From Clostridiales bacterium (GTDB taxonomy: Bacteria; Bacillota; Clostridia; Oscillospirales; QAMX01): DNA of 31,650 nucleotides. This document shows, one piece after another, positions 24,749-31,650 of the stretch. Position 1 is the stretch's first letter; each line of letters opens with the position of its first letter. The DNA lies in the NCBI GenBank assembly GCA_012514045.1, contig JAAZBA010000364.1, positions 1 to 31,650 on the forward strand, given 5' to 3'. A program made the position numbers and the translations under genes. A model generated the notes under the pieces. That model had not been told where the DNA came from. It ran no database searches and was given only the letters and a program-made list of their open reading frames with translations.

Positions 24749-25944
24749 TACTGTCCACCTCCAATGTTTTCGGCGACCATATCTCCGGCGTTCACCGTTA
24801 CACCGTCACCAATCTCAATGTTTGCCGCGAGCACCGTTATCTTTCCTATCTCTTCATCGGAGCCTATGGTGGCGTTTTTGCCTACTTTAGTGTTCTCCGC
24901 GATTATGGAGAACTCAACTGTGGCGCCTTCTTCGATTTCCACTCCGTTCATCAGGACAGAATAGAGCACCTTTGCCCCTCTTCCCACCTTCACTCCTCCG
25001 AAGAGGACGCTGTCCTCAACGCAGCCCTCGATTTCGCAGCCCTCGGCTACCATGGAGTGGGAGCTTCTGCCCTCGGGTGAGATGTAGTGGGGCGGGAGAG
25101 CCAGGTTGCGGGTGTAGATTCTCCAGTCAGGATCATCAATATTCAGGCCGGAGTTGGGAGCCAGCATGTCCATATTGGCATCCCAAAGGCTGTCAATCGT
25201 GCCCACGTCTTTCCAGTAGCCTTCAAACTCGTAGGCTACCATCTTTTCTCCGTTTGCAAGCATTGTGGGAATGATGTTCTTCCCGAAATCGTTGCTGCTT
25301 TCTTTGTTTGCCTCGTCCTCCTCGAGATACTTTCTCAGCTTCTCCCAGTTGAACACATAGATGCCCATAGAGGCGAGGGTACTCTTCGGCTCCTTCGGCT
25401 TCTCCTCGAATTCGTATATAACGCCATCGGAGGTGGTGTTCATGATGCCGAAGCGGCTTGCCTCCTCAAGGGAGACATTGATCACGGATATAGTGCAGTC
25501 CGCGTTCTTTTCCGCATGGTAGGCTATCATTTTGGTGTAGTCCATCCTGTAGATGTGATCGCCGGAGAGGATAAGCACATATTCCGGATCATACTGCTCT
25601 ATAAATGGAATGTTCTGGTATATGGCGTTGGCTGTACCGGTATACCATTCTCCCGACTTGTGCCTCATGTAGGGAGGCAGGATATGGACGCCGCCCGACA
25701 TTCTGTCCAGATCCCAGGCATGACCGTTGCCGATGTAGGAGTTGAGCTGCAGAGGCTCATACTGGGTAAGCACTCCCACGGTGTCGATGCCGGAGTTGAT
25801 GCAGTTGGACAGGGGGAAGTCAATGATCCTGTACTTGCCCCCGAAGGGAACCGCAGGTTTAGCCACATTTGTGGTGAGTACATAAAGTCTGCTTCCCTGT
25901 CCTCCCGCAAGCAGCATTGCCACACAGGTTTTCTTCTTTATCAT
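24748..25944 (-). CDS. glgC: Glucose-1-phosphate adenylyltransferase, catalytic subunit
   Basis: A 398-residue enzyme that makes ADP-glucose from glucose-1-phosphate and ATP, the committed step of glycogen synthesis. The nucleotide loop AGGQGSRL (13-20) and AKPAVPFGGKYRIIDFPLSN are intact, and the metal-binding aspartate lies in LSGDHIYRMDY. The C-terminal third is a beta-helix acyltransferase-like domain. The start overlaps the glgB stop as ATGA. Allosteric control by a glycolytic intermediate is typical of the family but cannot be read here. Confidence 0.97.
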   Translation of the reverse strand: MIKKKTCVAMLLAGGQGSRLYVLTTNVAKPAVPFGGKYRIIDFPLSNCINSGIDTVGVLTQYEPLQLNSYIGNGHAWDLDRMSGGVHILPPYMRHKSGEWYTGTANAIYQNIPFIEQYDPEYVLILSGDHIYRMDYTKMIAYHAEKNADCTISVINVSLEEASRFGIMNTTSDGVIYEFEEKPKEPKSTLASMGIYVFNWEKLRKYLEEDEANKESSNDFGKNIIPTMLANGEKMVAYEFEGYWKDVGTIDSLWDANMDMLAPNSGLNIDDPDWRIYTRNLALPPHYISPEGRSSHSMVAEGCEIEGCVEDSVLFGGVKVGRGAKVLYSVLMNGVEIEEGATVEFSIIAENTKVGKNATIGSDEEIGKITVLAANIEIGDGVTVNAGDMVAENIGGGQ

Positions 25945-27890
25945 ACACTATCACCCTTCGCTTTCTTTTTTCTATCCTGTCTCAGGATGACCGCGCTCAT
26001 CGGCGGCAAATTTATTCTTATTGAATATTCAAAACCGTTCCATTCTCGTCTCTCCGGGTAGAGGGGAGACGAATTTATCATGCCCTGGCCTCCGAACCGC
26101 TTTTCGTCGGTGGACATCACCTCAAAGCAGACTTCGTTGCCCTCAAGGCCGATCCTGTAGTCACGTCTTGGCACAGGAGCAAAGTTGAAAGCTCCGATTA
26201 TCTCCATTCTCCTGCTGTCCCGGCGGACGAATACGATTATGTTCTCCTCAAAGTTTTCGCAGCTTGACCAGCGGAAGCCGTCCCAGTTGTTGTCCAGCTC
26301 GTAGAGGGCGGGGGTAGACTTATAAAGCAGATTCAGCTCCTGGACGAACCTCTTGTGACAACGGTGCTTGTCGTAATCAAGAAGCTGCCAATCCAGCTGA
26401 GATTCATAGTGCCATTCGTTGAATTGCCCGAGCTCGGCGCCCATGAACAGGAGCTTCTTTCCGGGATGCAGGTACATATAGGCTAAAAGTGTGCGAAGCC
26501 CGGCGAATTTCATGTCATAATCCCCTGGCATACGCCCCAGAAGGGAGTTTTTCATGTGTACTACCTCGTCATGGGACAGGGGAAGCACAAAGCTCTCGGA
26601 AAAGGCGTAGGTCATGGAGAAAGTCAGGTTGTTGTGGTAGTATTTTCTATAAACAGGGTCCAGCTTCACGTATTCAAGAATATCGTTCATCCAGCCCATG
26701 TTCCATTTATAGGTAAAACCAAGTCCTCCGGTGTAAGCCGGGCGTGTTATCATCGGCCAGGTGGAGGATTCCTCGGCAATCATAAGCACATCCGGGAAGC
26801 GCCGAGTAACGGCTGTGTTAAGATCACGCAGAAATTCAATGGCGGCGATATTCTCGTTGCCTCCGTATTCGTTTCTGCGCCATTGTGTGTCGCTCCTGCA
26901 GAAGTCAAGGTAAAGCATGGAAGCCACCGCGTCTATCCTGAAACCGTCGATGTGATAGTAGTCAAGCCAGTACATGGCGGAAGAAATAAGGAAAGAGCGG
27001 ACTTCGTTGCGGCTGTAATCAAAAATAAGTGTTCCCCAGCTGGGATGCTCTCTTTGCACCTCGTCGAAGCCCTCGAACAAAGGCGTGCCGTCGAACATGG
27101 CAAGACCATAGGCGTCCTTGGGGAAGTGCGCGGGAACCCAGTCGAGAATAACTCCTATCTCTGCCTCGTGGAAGCGGTTGACAAGAGCCATGAAGTCCTT
27201 TGGAGTGCCGTAGCGGGAGGTGGGAGCGAAATAACCCAAGCACTGATAGCCCCAGGACTGATCAAGAGGATGCTCCATCACCGGCAGCAGTTCCACATGG
27301 GTGTAGCCCATCTCTTTGACATAGGGCACAAGCTCATCGGCGATGCGGTTGTAGGTATAAAATCTTCCCTTTTCGTCCCGCTTCCAGGAGCCAAGATGCA
27401 CCTCATATATGTTGATAGGGGAGGATTTGCTCTGACGCTCTTTTCTTTGAAGCAGCCATTTCGCGTCGTTCCAGCTATAGCCGGAGAGATCATATACCTT
27501 TGAGGCGTTGCCGGGACGGGTCTCGGCGTGAAAAGCGAAGGGATCGGACTTCTCCAGCACATCGTCTTCCGTTTCGATAAGGTAGCGGTACATGGTGTAT
27601 TCCCTGGCGTCCGGGCAAAATATCTCCCATATTCCGTCGTCTCCCCGCTTTAACTCGTGGCGGCGGCCGTCCCAGTTATTCAGATCTCCGATAAGATAGA
27701 CCGCCTGGGCGTTAGGCGCCCATACCCTGAACACCACGCCTCCCTCCACTACATGTGAGCCGAGAAATTCATATATGCTGTTGCTGATTCCGTCATAAAA
27801 AAGCCTAATATGCTCCTGCCTTGTGATATCCCTGGCGTCGGAGCCGCTTTTTACGCTCTGAACATCAAAATTTCTGTCGCTGCGGTACAT
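25941..27890 (-). CDS. glgB: 1,4-alpha-glucan branching enzyme (GH13)
   Basis: A 649-residue branching enzyme that forms alpha-1,6 branches in glycogen. A CBM48 domain (about 40-140, GDLNNWDG) precedes the barrel. Conserved sites: EVHLGSWKR, GFRID with nucleophile D320, IAEES with acid/base E373, and LSHDEVVH (H440, D441); ELLPVMEHPLDQSWGYQ is the branching-enzyme signature. The ATG at 27890 has GGGGGGAG close upstream, so the 15 extra residues of the longer frame are leader sequence. First gene of the glycogen operon, 60 nt downstream of a strong promoter; having the branching enzyme first is common in Firmicutes glg operons. Confidence 0.97.
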   Translation of the reverse strand: MYRSDRNFDVQSVKSGSDARDITRQEHIRLFYDGISNSIYEFLGSHVVEGGVVFRVWAPNAQAVYLIGDLNNWDGRRHELKRGDDGIWEIFCPDAREYTMYRYLIETEDDVLEKSDPFAFHAETRPGNASKVYDLSGYSWNDAKWLLQRKERQSKSSPINIYEVHLGSWKRDEKGRFYTYNRIADELVPYVKEMGYTHVELLPVMEHPLDQSWGYQCLGYFAPTSRYGTPKDFMALVNRFHEAEIGVILDWVPAHFPKDAYGLAMFDGTPLFEGFDEVQREHPSWGTLIFDYSRNEVRSFLISSAMYWLDYYHIDGFRIDAVASMLYLDFCRSDTQWRRNEYGGNENIAAIEFLRDLNTAVTRRFPDVLMIAEESSTWPMITRPAYTGGLGFTYKWNMGWMNDILEYVKLDPVYRKYYHNNLTFSMTYAFSESFVLPLSHDEVVHMKNSLLGRMPGDYDMKFAGLRTLLAYMYLHPGKKLLFMGAELGQFNEWHYESQLDWQLLDYDKHRCHKRFVQELNLLYKSTPALYELDNNWDGFRWSSCENFEENIIVFVRRDSRRMEIIGAFNFAPVPRRDYRIGLEGNEVCFEVMSTDEKRFGGQGMINSSPLYPERREWNGFEYSIRINLPPMSAVILRQDRKKKAKGDSV

Positions 27891-27950
27891 TTTATCTCCC
27901 CCCTTAAAACCGTTTCTCCAGCAAAACAGGGGCAATATCCCATCATTGAA

Positions 27951-27979
27951 ATTATATAATATTTTCTGCGATTTGTCCA
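27951..27979 (-). promoter_or_regulatory. Promoter of the glycogen operon
   Basis: On the minus strand TGGACA (27979-27974), 17-nt spacer, TATAAT (27956-27951): a near-consensus sigma-A promoter. No other promoter of this quality is visible inside the operon, so the six genes are probably made from one transcript. No obvious operator palindrome or cre site was recognised next to it. Confidence 0.85.
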
Positions 27980-28066
27980 GTGCTTTAGTGATGTTTTTGC
28001 ACGAAGGAAGAATAACACATACGAAAATTAATTGCGTAGTTTATGAGATTTGCTTTCTGGACATTT

Positions 28067-28097
28067 AAAAAGCCGGCGCACTTCGCGCCGGCTTTTG
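28067..28097 (-). terminator. Terminator of the WG-repeat lipoprotein gene
   Basis: AGCCGGCGC (28071-28079) pairs with GCGCCGGCT (28085-28093) around ACTTC; the minus strand continues into TTTTTAAATG. It starts 3 nt after the stop codon and separates this gene from the glycogen operon promoter. Confidence 0.92.
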
Positions 28098-28099
28098 TA

Positions 28100-29299
28100 T
28101 TACTGCTTTGTAAATCTGTAAATTCCATAAAGTCCGTCCTTTGTCACAACGGCGATGTCGCCGTAGGTGTAGCCTACTATGGTGGCGCCCTCCTCGATGA
28201 GACCTTCACCGGCGGGGTATTCGTTGCCATTGGTGTCGATGATTGTCTTGAGGGTGCTGTTGTTTGCCTCGTAGTCCTTGATGTCGGTAGTTACGGCGTA
28301 GCCGCCGGAAAAGGGCTGGGAAAGGATGTATTTGAACTCTGTAACGTTTTCGCCTTCCTTGTTTATATAACCCTCAACGGTGCGGCCGTTGTCTTCCTTT
28401 GCCACCACGGCGATGCCTTCGCTGAAGTCTCCGGTGTAAAGATACTCGGGTTCAATCACCCACTCGCCGTCCTTATCGATGAAGCCGCAGCGCTCGCTGT
28501 CCTTGTCAACCGCCCATGCCATACCCTCCTTGAAGGACCCGGCAGAGAGAAATGAGGGCTCAATAGCGAAATTGCCCTCTTTGTCGATAAATCCCACAAG
28601 GACAGAGTCGCCTGATTCAACCCATACGCAGCCCAGACCTTCGCTGAAGGGCATTGCCATAACGAATTTCTTGTCAAACAGGGGGTTGCCCTTGGTGTCG
28701 ATATAGAAGTACCGGAGTTCGCCCTCGGAATTCTTAACGCTTACGCAGGCGATACCGTCAACAAACTCGGAAGCGGTGGTAAATCCAGGGAGTATGGGGA
28801 TTGAGCCGTCTGTGCTGAGGTATGCCCAGAGGTTTTCGGCTTGTCCCGAAAGCTGAACGGCGGCGAGACCGTCGGCAGAGAACTTGCCCGCTCTCTTAAA
28901 GGCGGTGTCCATTACGAAGGTGCCCTCGGTGTTTATATATCCGAAATCGGTGCTGTTGTTCTTCTTTGTTGCCACAGCGTAGCCGTTTGAAAAGCTGTTT
29001 GCGATACCGAACTCCGGCTCAAATGCGAACTCACCCGTTTCATCCACGTATCCCGTGCGGGCGCTTCCCGTTTCGGCGTCGATAAGCGTTACGCTCAGGA
29101 GCCCTTCGGAGTATCCCGCGGACATCTCAATGCTCTGTCCAAGATATATTCCCCCGTACTCCGGCTTTATGACCCATCCGGAAATCGGCTCAGTTTTTTC
29201 CTCCTCCTGCTGCTTCTCATCCGTCTCGTTGCAGCCGAAGAGCGCGATAATTATTATCAGAACCGCCGCCATAAGCGCGGCCAGCGTTCTTCTGTTCAT
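28100..29299 (-). CDS. WG-repeat lipoprotein
   Basis: A 399-residue predicted lipoprotein: signal segment MNRRTLAALMAAVLIIIIAL, then FGC with C23 as the lipidated residue (the -2 position is Phe, slightly off the usual lipobox), then an acidic linker. From about 40 to the end there are WG-type beta repeats of 40-50 residues with the pattern G-(Y/F)-(I/V)-(D/N)-x-x-G-x-(F/W), for example GFIDKEGNFAIEPSF near 236 and GFIDKDGEWVIEPEY near 272, each followed by FSEG or FKEG. The repeats probably form a beta-propeller-like or solenoid surface domain that binds something unknown. The ATG at 29299 has AAAGGA 9 nt upstream; the first 13 residues of the longer frame are leader. Monocistronic. Confidence 0.9.
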   Translation of the reverse strand: MNRRTLAALMAAVLIIIIALFGCNETDEKQQEEEKTEPISGWVIKPEYGGIYLGQSIEMSAGYSEGLLSVTLIDAETGSARTGYVDETGEFAFEPEFGIANSFSNGYAVATKKNNSTDFGYINTEGTFVMDTAFKRAGKFSADGLAAVQLSGQAENLWAYLSTDGSIPILPGFTTASEFVDGIACVSVKNSEGELRYFYIDTKGNPLFDKKFVMAMPFSEGLGCVWVESGDSVLVGFIDKEGNFAIEPSFLSAGSFKEGMAWAVDKDSERCGFIDKDGEWVIEPEYLYTGDFSEGIAVVAKEDNGRTVEGYINKEGENVTEFKYILSQPFSGGYAVTTDIKDYEANNSTLKTIIDTNGNEYPAGEGLIEEGATIVGYTYGDIAVVTKDGLYGIYRFTKQ

Positions 29300-29356
29300 T
29301 ATTGTATATCCTTTCGAATCAGCGAAATAAAAAACCAAATGCTCGCTAACTACCTC

Positions 29357-29385
29357 ATTATACTATTTTTTTATACATCGGTCAA
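29357..29385 (-). promoter_or_regulatory. Promoter of the WG-repeat lipoprotein gene
   Basis: On the minus strand TTGACC (29385-29380), 17-nt spacer, TATAAT (29362-29357), 57 nt before the start codon. Near-consensus sigma-A promoter. Confidence 0.85.
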
Positions 29386-29495
29386 GCTTTGTTTCTTAAC
29401 TATTTATTATAAAAACATTCCGTTACCCTTTGTTTGACGGTTTACCTGCTTCTTTTGTTGCATCAAAAAGATTAATTTTTTATGAACACAGCGTC

Positions 29496-29530
29496 TTGAC
29501 GTATGAAAACCGCCTTTTCTATGGTATACT
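29496..29530 (+). promoter_or_regulatory. Likely promoter of the SLC45-like transporter, extended -10
   Basis: TATACT (29525-29530) is preceded by TGG, which forms an extended -10 37 nt before the ATG. A TTGACG at 29496-29501 is 23 nt away, too far for a normal spacing, so the extended -10 probably does the work. It is divergent from the lipoprotein promoter, about 110 nt away. Confidence 0.55.
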
Positions 29531-29567
29531 GTATCAGAACACCAAAAGATTGAAAGGAAGCGTTGCC

Positions 29568-30854
29568 ATGAAGCTGAATTACAAACGCACATTTTTTGTG
29601 GGACTTGCCTTTATGTCCATCTGTACTTTCTGGCAGGTATATGAAAGCATCATACCACTTATCCTGAAGGAGACTTTCGGCGTGTCAGACACCTTCTCCG
29701 GCGTTGTCATGGCGCTGGACAACGTGCTGGCTCTCTTTATGCTCCCCCTCTTCGGAACGATCTCCGACAAGACGCGCACAAAGATCGGCAGAAGAATGCC
29801 CTTTATCATCGGCGGCACCCTCTGCTCCTGCGTTTTCACCATACTCATCCCTGTCGGAGACAATCTCCGCTCCTTTCCCCTGTTCATGACGGCGCTCATT
29901 CTTGTTCTGCTGTCCATGTCAACCTACCGCTCTCCCGCGGTGGCGCTTATGCCGGACGTTACGATAAAGCCCCTCCGCTCCAAGGCAAATGCGGTAATAA
30001 ACCTCATGGGTACAGTAGGCGGCATTCTGTCATTGGGAGCCGTGGCGCTTCTTGTGCCCGCAGGGGACAACCCCAATTATATCCCAGTGTTTGTCGCTGT
30101 AATTGTTATAATGCTGGCGTGTCTTGCGGTGCTGCTTATTACAATAAACGAGCCGAAGCTGGCTAAGCTGGCGGCGGAGGAGTCAAAGAAACTGGGGATC
30201 GACGTGGATACCAAGGATGACAGCAACTCCGGAGACAGAAAAATGTCCTCCGGAGAGAAATGCAGTCTTATATTCCTTCTTGCCAGCGTGTTCCTCTGGT
30301 TCTTCGGCTACAACGCCATTACTACCGCGTTTTCAAAGTACGCAAGGATATACTGGGGACTTGAGGGCGGACTTTTCGCCTACGCACTCATCGTAGCCCA
30401 GGCGGCGGCGCTTATCGCCTTTATCCCGGTGGGCATATTCGCCTCAAAATTCGGCAGAAAGCGCATCATACTCATCGGCATCACACTTTTGACAATATCC
30501 TTTGCCTCCGGCGCGCTCTTCAAAGAGTTTTCCCCCATTGTATTGGCGCTTTTCGCCATGGCGGGCATCGGCTGGGCTTCAATTAACGTAAACTCCTACC
30601 CAATGGTGGTGGAGATGAGCAAAGGCTCCAACGTGGGCAAGTACACAGGCTTCTACTACACCTTCTCCATGCTTTCCCAAGTGCTGACTCCCATATTCTC
30701 CGGTTTCCTTATGCAGCACGTGGGATATCATATCCTGTTCCCCTACGGCGCTGTTTTCGCTGCGCTGTCCTTTTTGACCATGCTCATGGTTCGTCACGGG
30801 GATTCAAAGCCGGATAGAATCAAGGGTATTGAAGCCTTCGACAGCGACGACTGA
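29568..30854 (+). CDS. SLC45-like MFS transporter, probable disaccharide:H+ symporter
   Basis: A 428-residue membrane protein with about 12 spans. The loop GTISDKTRTKIGRRMPFI after span 2 is the MFS signature as seen in the sucrose/SLC45 and GPH-related branch, and STYRSPAVALMPDVT further on is also typical of that branch. A charged cytoplasmic loop (about 205-235, EESKKLGIDVDTKDD) joins the two halves, and GIFASKFGRKRI is the matching loop of the second half. The ATG at 29568 has GAAAGGAAG upstream; the frame open from 29430 adds only non-coding leader. From the family it would import a sugar such as sucrose or maltose. That fits the nearby glycogen genes, but the substrate is not shown by the sequence. 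Confidence 0.88.
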   Translation: MKLNYKRTFFVGLAFMSICTFWQVYESIIPLILKETFGVSDTFSGVVMALDNVLALFMLPLFGTISDKTRTKIGRRMPFIIGGTLCSCVFTILIPVGDNLRSFPLFMTALILVLLSMSTYRSPAVALMPDVTIKPLRSKANAVINLMGTVGGILSLGAVALLVPAGDNPNYIPVFVAVIVIMLACLAVLLITINEPKLAKLAAEESKKLGIDVDTKDDSNSGDRKMSSGEKCSLIFLLASVFLWFFGYNAITTAFSKYARIYWGLEGGLFAYALIVAQAAALIAFIPVGIFASKFGRKRIILIGITLLTISFASGALFKEFSPIVLALFAMAGIGWASINVNSYPMVVEMSKGSNVGKYTGFYYTFSMLSQVLTPIFSGFLMQHVGYHILFPYGAVFAALSFLTMLMVRHGDSKPDRIKGIEAFDSDD

Positions 30855-30873
30855 TTTTCTGGAGGTAATTAAA

Positions 30874-31650
30874 TTGCGAGACATTTTATGCTATAAATCA
30901 CTTTTTACCCACGACACCCGGCTGAGGCTTCAGGAGAACAGCTCCGTAGCGATCAGTATCCTCAACGGTGACGTGGTGGCAAATCAGCGCTCCCGCTCCG
31001 GAGGCGTGTCCGCGGGAGTGACGGTATCCGGCTCCTCCGGCTTTGCCTCTTCCCCGGGCTACGATGATGAGACTGTGCGCAAGGTGCTGAAAGCCGCGCA
31101 GGATAATGCGGTATTTTTGGACTCAAGGCTTCGCAGACAGGGAGAGAATCTTCCCTCAAAACCAGGAAAGGGAAAATACATCTACGGAAAGAAAAGCGAG
31201 CTTACCCAGTCCGCTACCATGGAGTTCATGAGAGCGCTGGACGATTACATGAAGAAATTCCCCTCCCTGATTTCACGAAACCTCTTTGTAAGCCAGCTTT
31301 GCACGGAGAAATCAATTGTTACCTCCGATGGAGCGGAGTATGAGGGCTTTAGCCCCCGATGCAATCTTGTTCTGTCCATGTCCGCCCTCAGGGAGGGAAA
31401 ACCTGTGGCGGAGAGGGAGGTGTTGGGAGGCCTCGGAGTGTTCGAGACTATGTTCTCATCCCCGGAGGAGATTTTCCCCGTTATTGACGATCTTTATGAG
31501 GCGCTGCGCCGAAAGACAGAGGGAATTTACCCGGAAAAGGGTCAGAAGATATGTATCCTTGACGCGGATCTGGCGGGAATATTGGCGCATGAAGCTATCG
31601 GCCACACGGTGGAGGCGGATTTCGTCTCCGCCGGCAGCGTGGCGAGGAAC
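30874..31650 (+). CDS. tldD: TldD metalloprotease (3' truncated)
   Basis: The first 259 residues of a TldD-type protein, which is about 450-480 residues in full; the gene runs off the window. It starts at a TTG with a strong GGAGG 8 nt upstream and lies 19 nt after the transporter stop. The zinc motif HExxxH reads HEAIGH (239-244), followed by TVEADFV, which marks TldD rather than its partner PmbA/TldE, where this motif is degenerate. TldD with TldE forms a complex that cuts unfolded peptides inside the cell and matures some peptide antibiotics such as microcin B17. A pmbA/tldE gene would be expected just downstream, outside the window. Confidence 0.92.
   Translation, partial: MRDILCYKSLFTHDTRLRLQENSSVAISILNGDVVANQRSRSGGVSAGVTVSGSSGFASSPGYDDETVRKVLKAAQDNAVFLDSRLRRQGENLPSKPGKGKYIYGKKSELTQSATMEFMRALDDYMKKFPSLISRNLFVSQLCTEKSIVTSDGAEYEGFSPRCNLVLSMSALREGKPVAEREVLGGLGVFETMFSSPEEIFPVIDDLYEALRRKTEGIYPEKGQKICILDADLAGILAHEAIGHTVEADFVSAGSVARN

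Noticed and set aside
25087..27503. Long plus-strand frames (over 300 codons) opposite glgC and glgB.
   Set aside because: The minus-strand genes have complete family motifs; the opposite frames show no recognisable domain and are the usual shadow of GC-biased third positions.

Overview
The window reads as chromosomal DNA of a Gram-positive, gut-type Clostridia bacterium, probably of the Oscillospiraceae/Ruminococcaceae sort. This is inferred from the paired glgC/glgD glycogen genes, strong GGAGG-type ribosome sites, TTGACA/TATAAT promoters, a PcrA-type helicase with its C-terminal RNA-polymerase-binding domain, TagA, and an mltG-U32 peptidase gene pair as in Bacillus. No rRNA, tRNA, CRISPR array, insertion sequence or prophage gene was seen.

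Layout. Positions 1-6012 (+) hold a carbohydrate-use run: the end of a sugar symporter, a GH2 beta-galactosidase, a phosphoglucomutase, a small membrane protein and a GNAT acetyltransferase. A solo tagA (6138-6875) has its own promoter. Positions 6985-15254 (+) form a tightly packed eight-gene housekeeping run: thymidylate kinase, DJ-1/PfpI protein, 5-formyl-THF cyclo-ligase, CPBP membrane protease, MltG, U32 peptidase, metallophosphoesterase and PcrA. A 297-bp gene-free gap with repeats and a terminator follows, then a small HEAT-repeat gene (-) and an HtrA serine protease (+).

Positions 27979 down to 18013 (-) are a complete glycogen operon in the order glgB-glgC-glgD-glgA-glgP-GH13, with overlapping or near-touching genes, one clear promoter before glgB and one terminator shared with htrA. 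A WG-repeat lipoprotein (-) lies upstream. On the other side a divergent SLC45-like sugar transporter and a truncated tldD (+) close the window. Together the genes describe sugar uptake and hydrolysis, sugar-phosphate interconversion (phosphoglucomutase links G6P and G1P) and glycogen storage and release.

The most unusual signal is a family of short 15-nt in-frame tandem repeats. It makes up the 22-pentad C-terminal tail of HtrA, and it appears in the opposite orientation as the first residues of the GNAT gene 12 kb away; one 28-nt stretch matches at 22 of 28 positions between the two. A further, 18-nt repeat and a perfect palindrome sit in the gap after pcrA. This looks like a small repeat that spreads into genes without breaking their frame.
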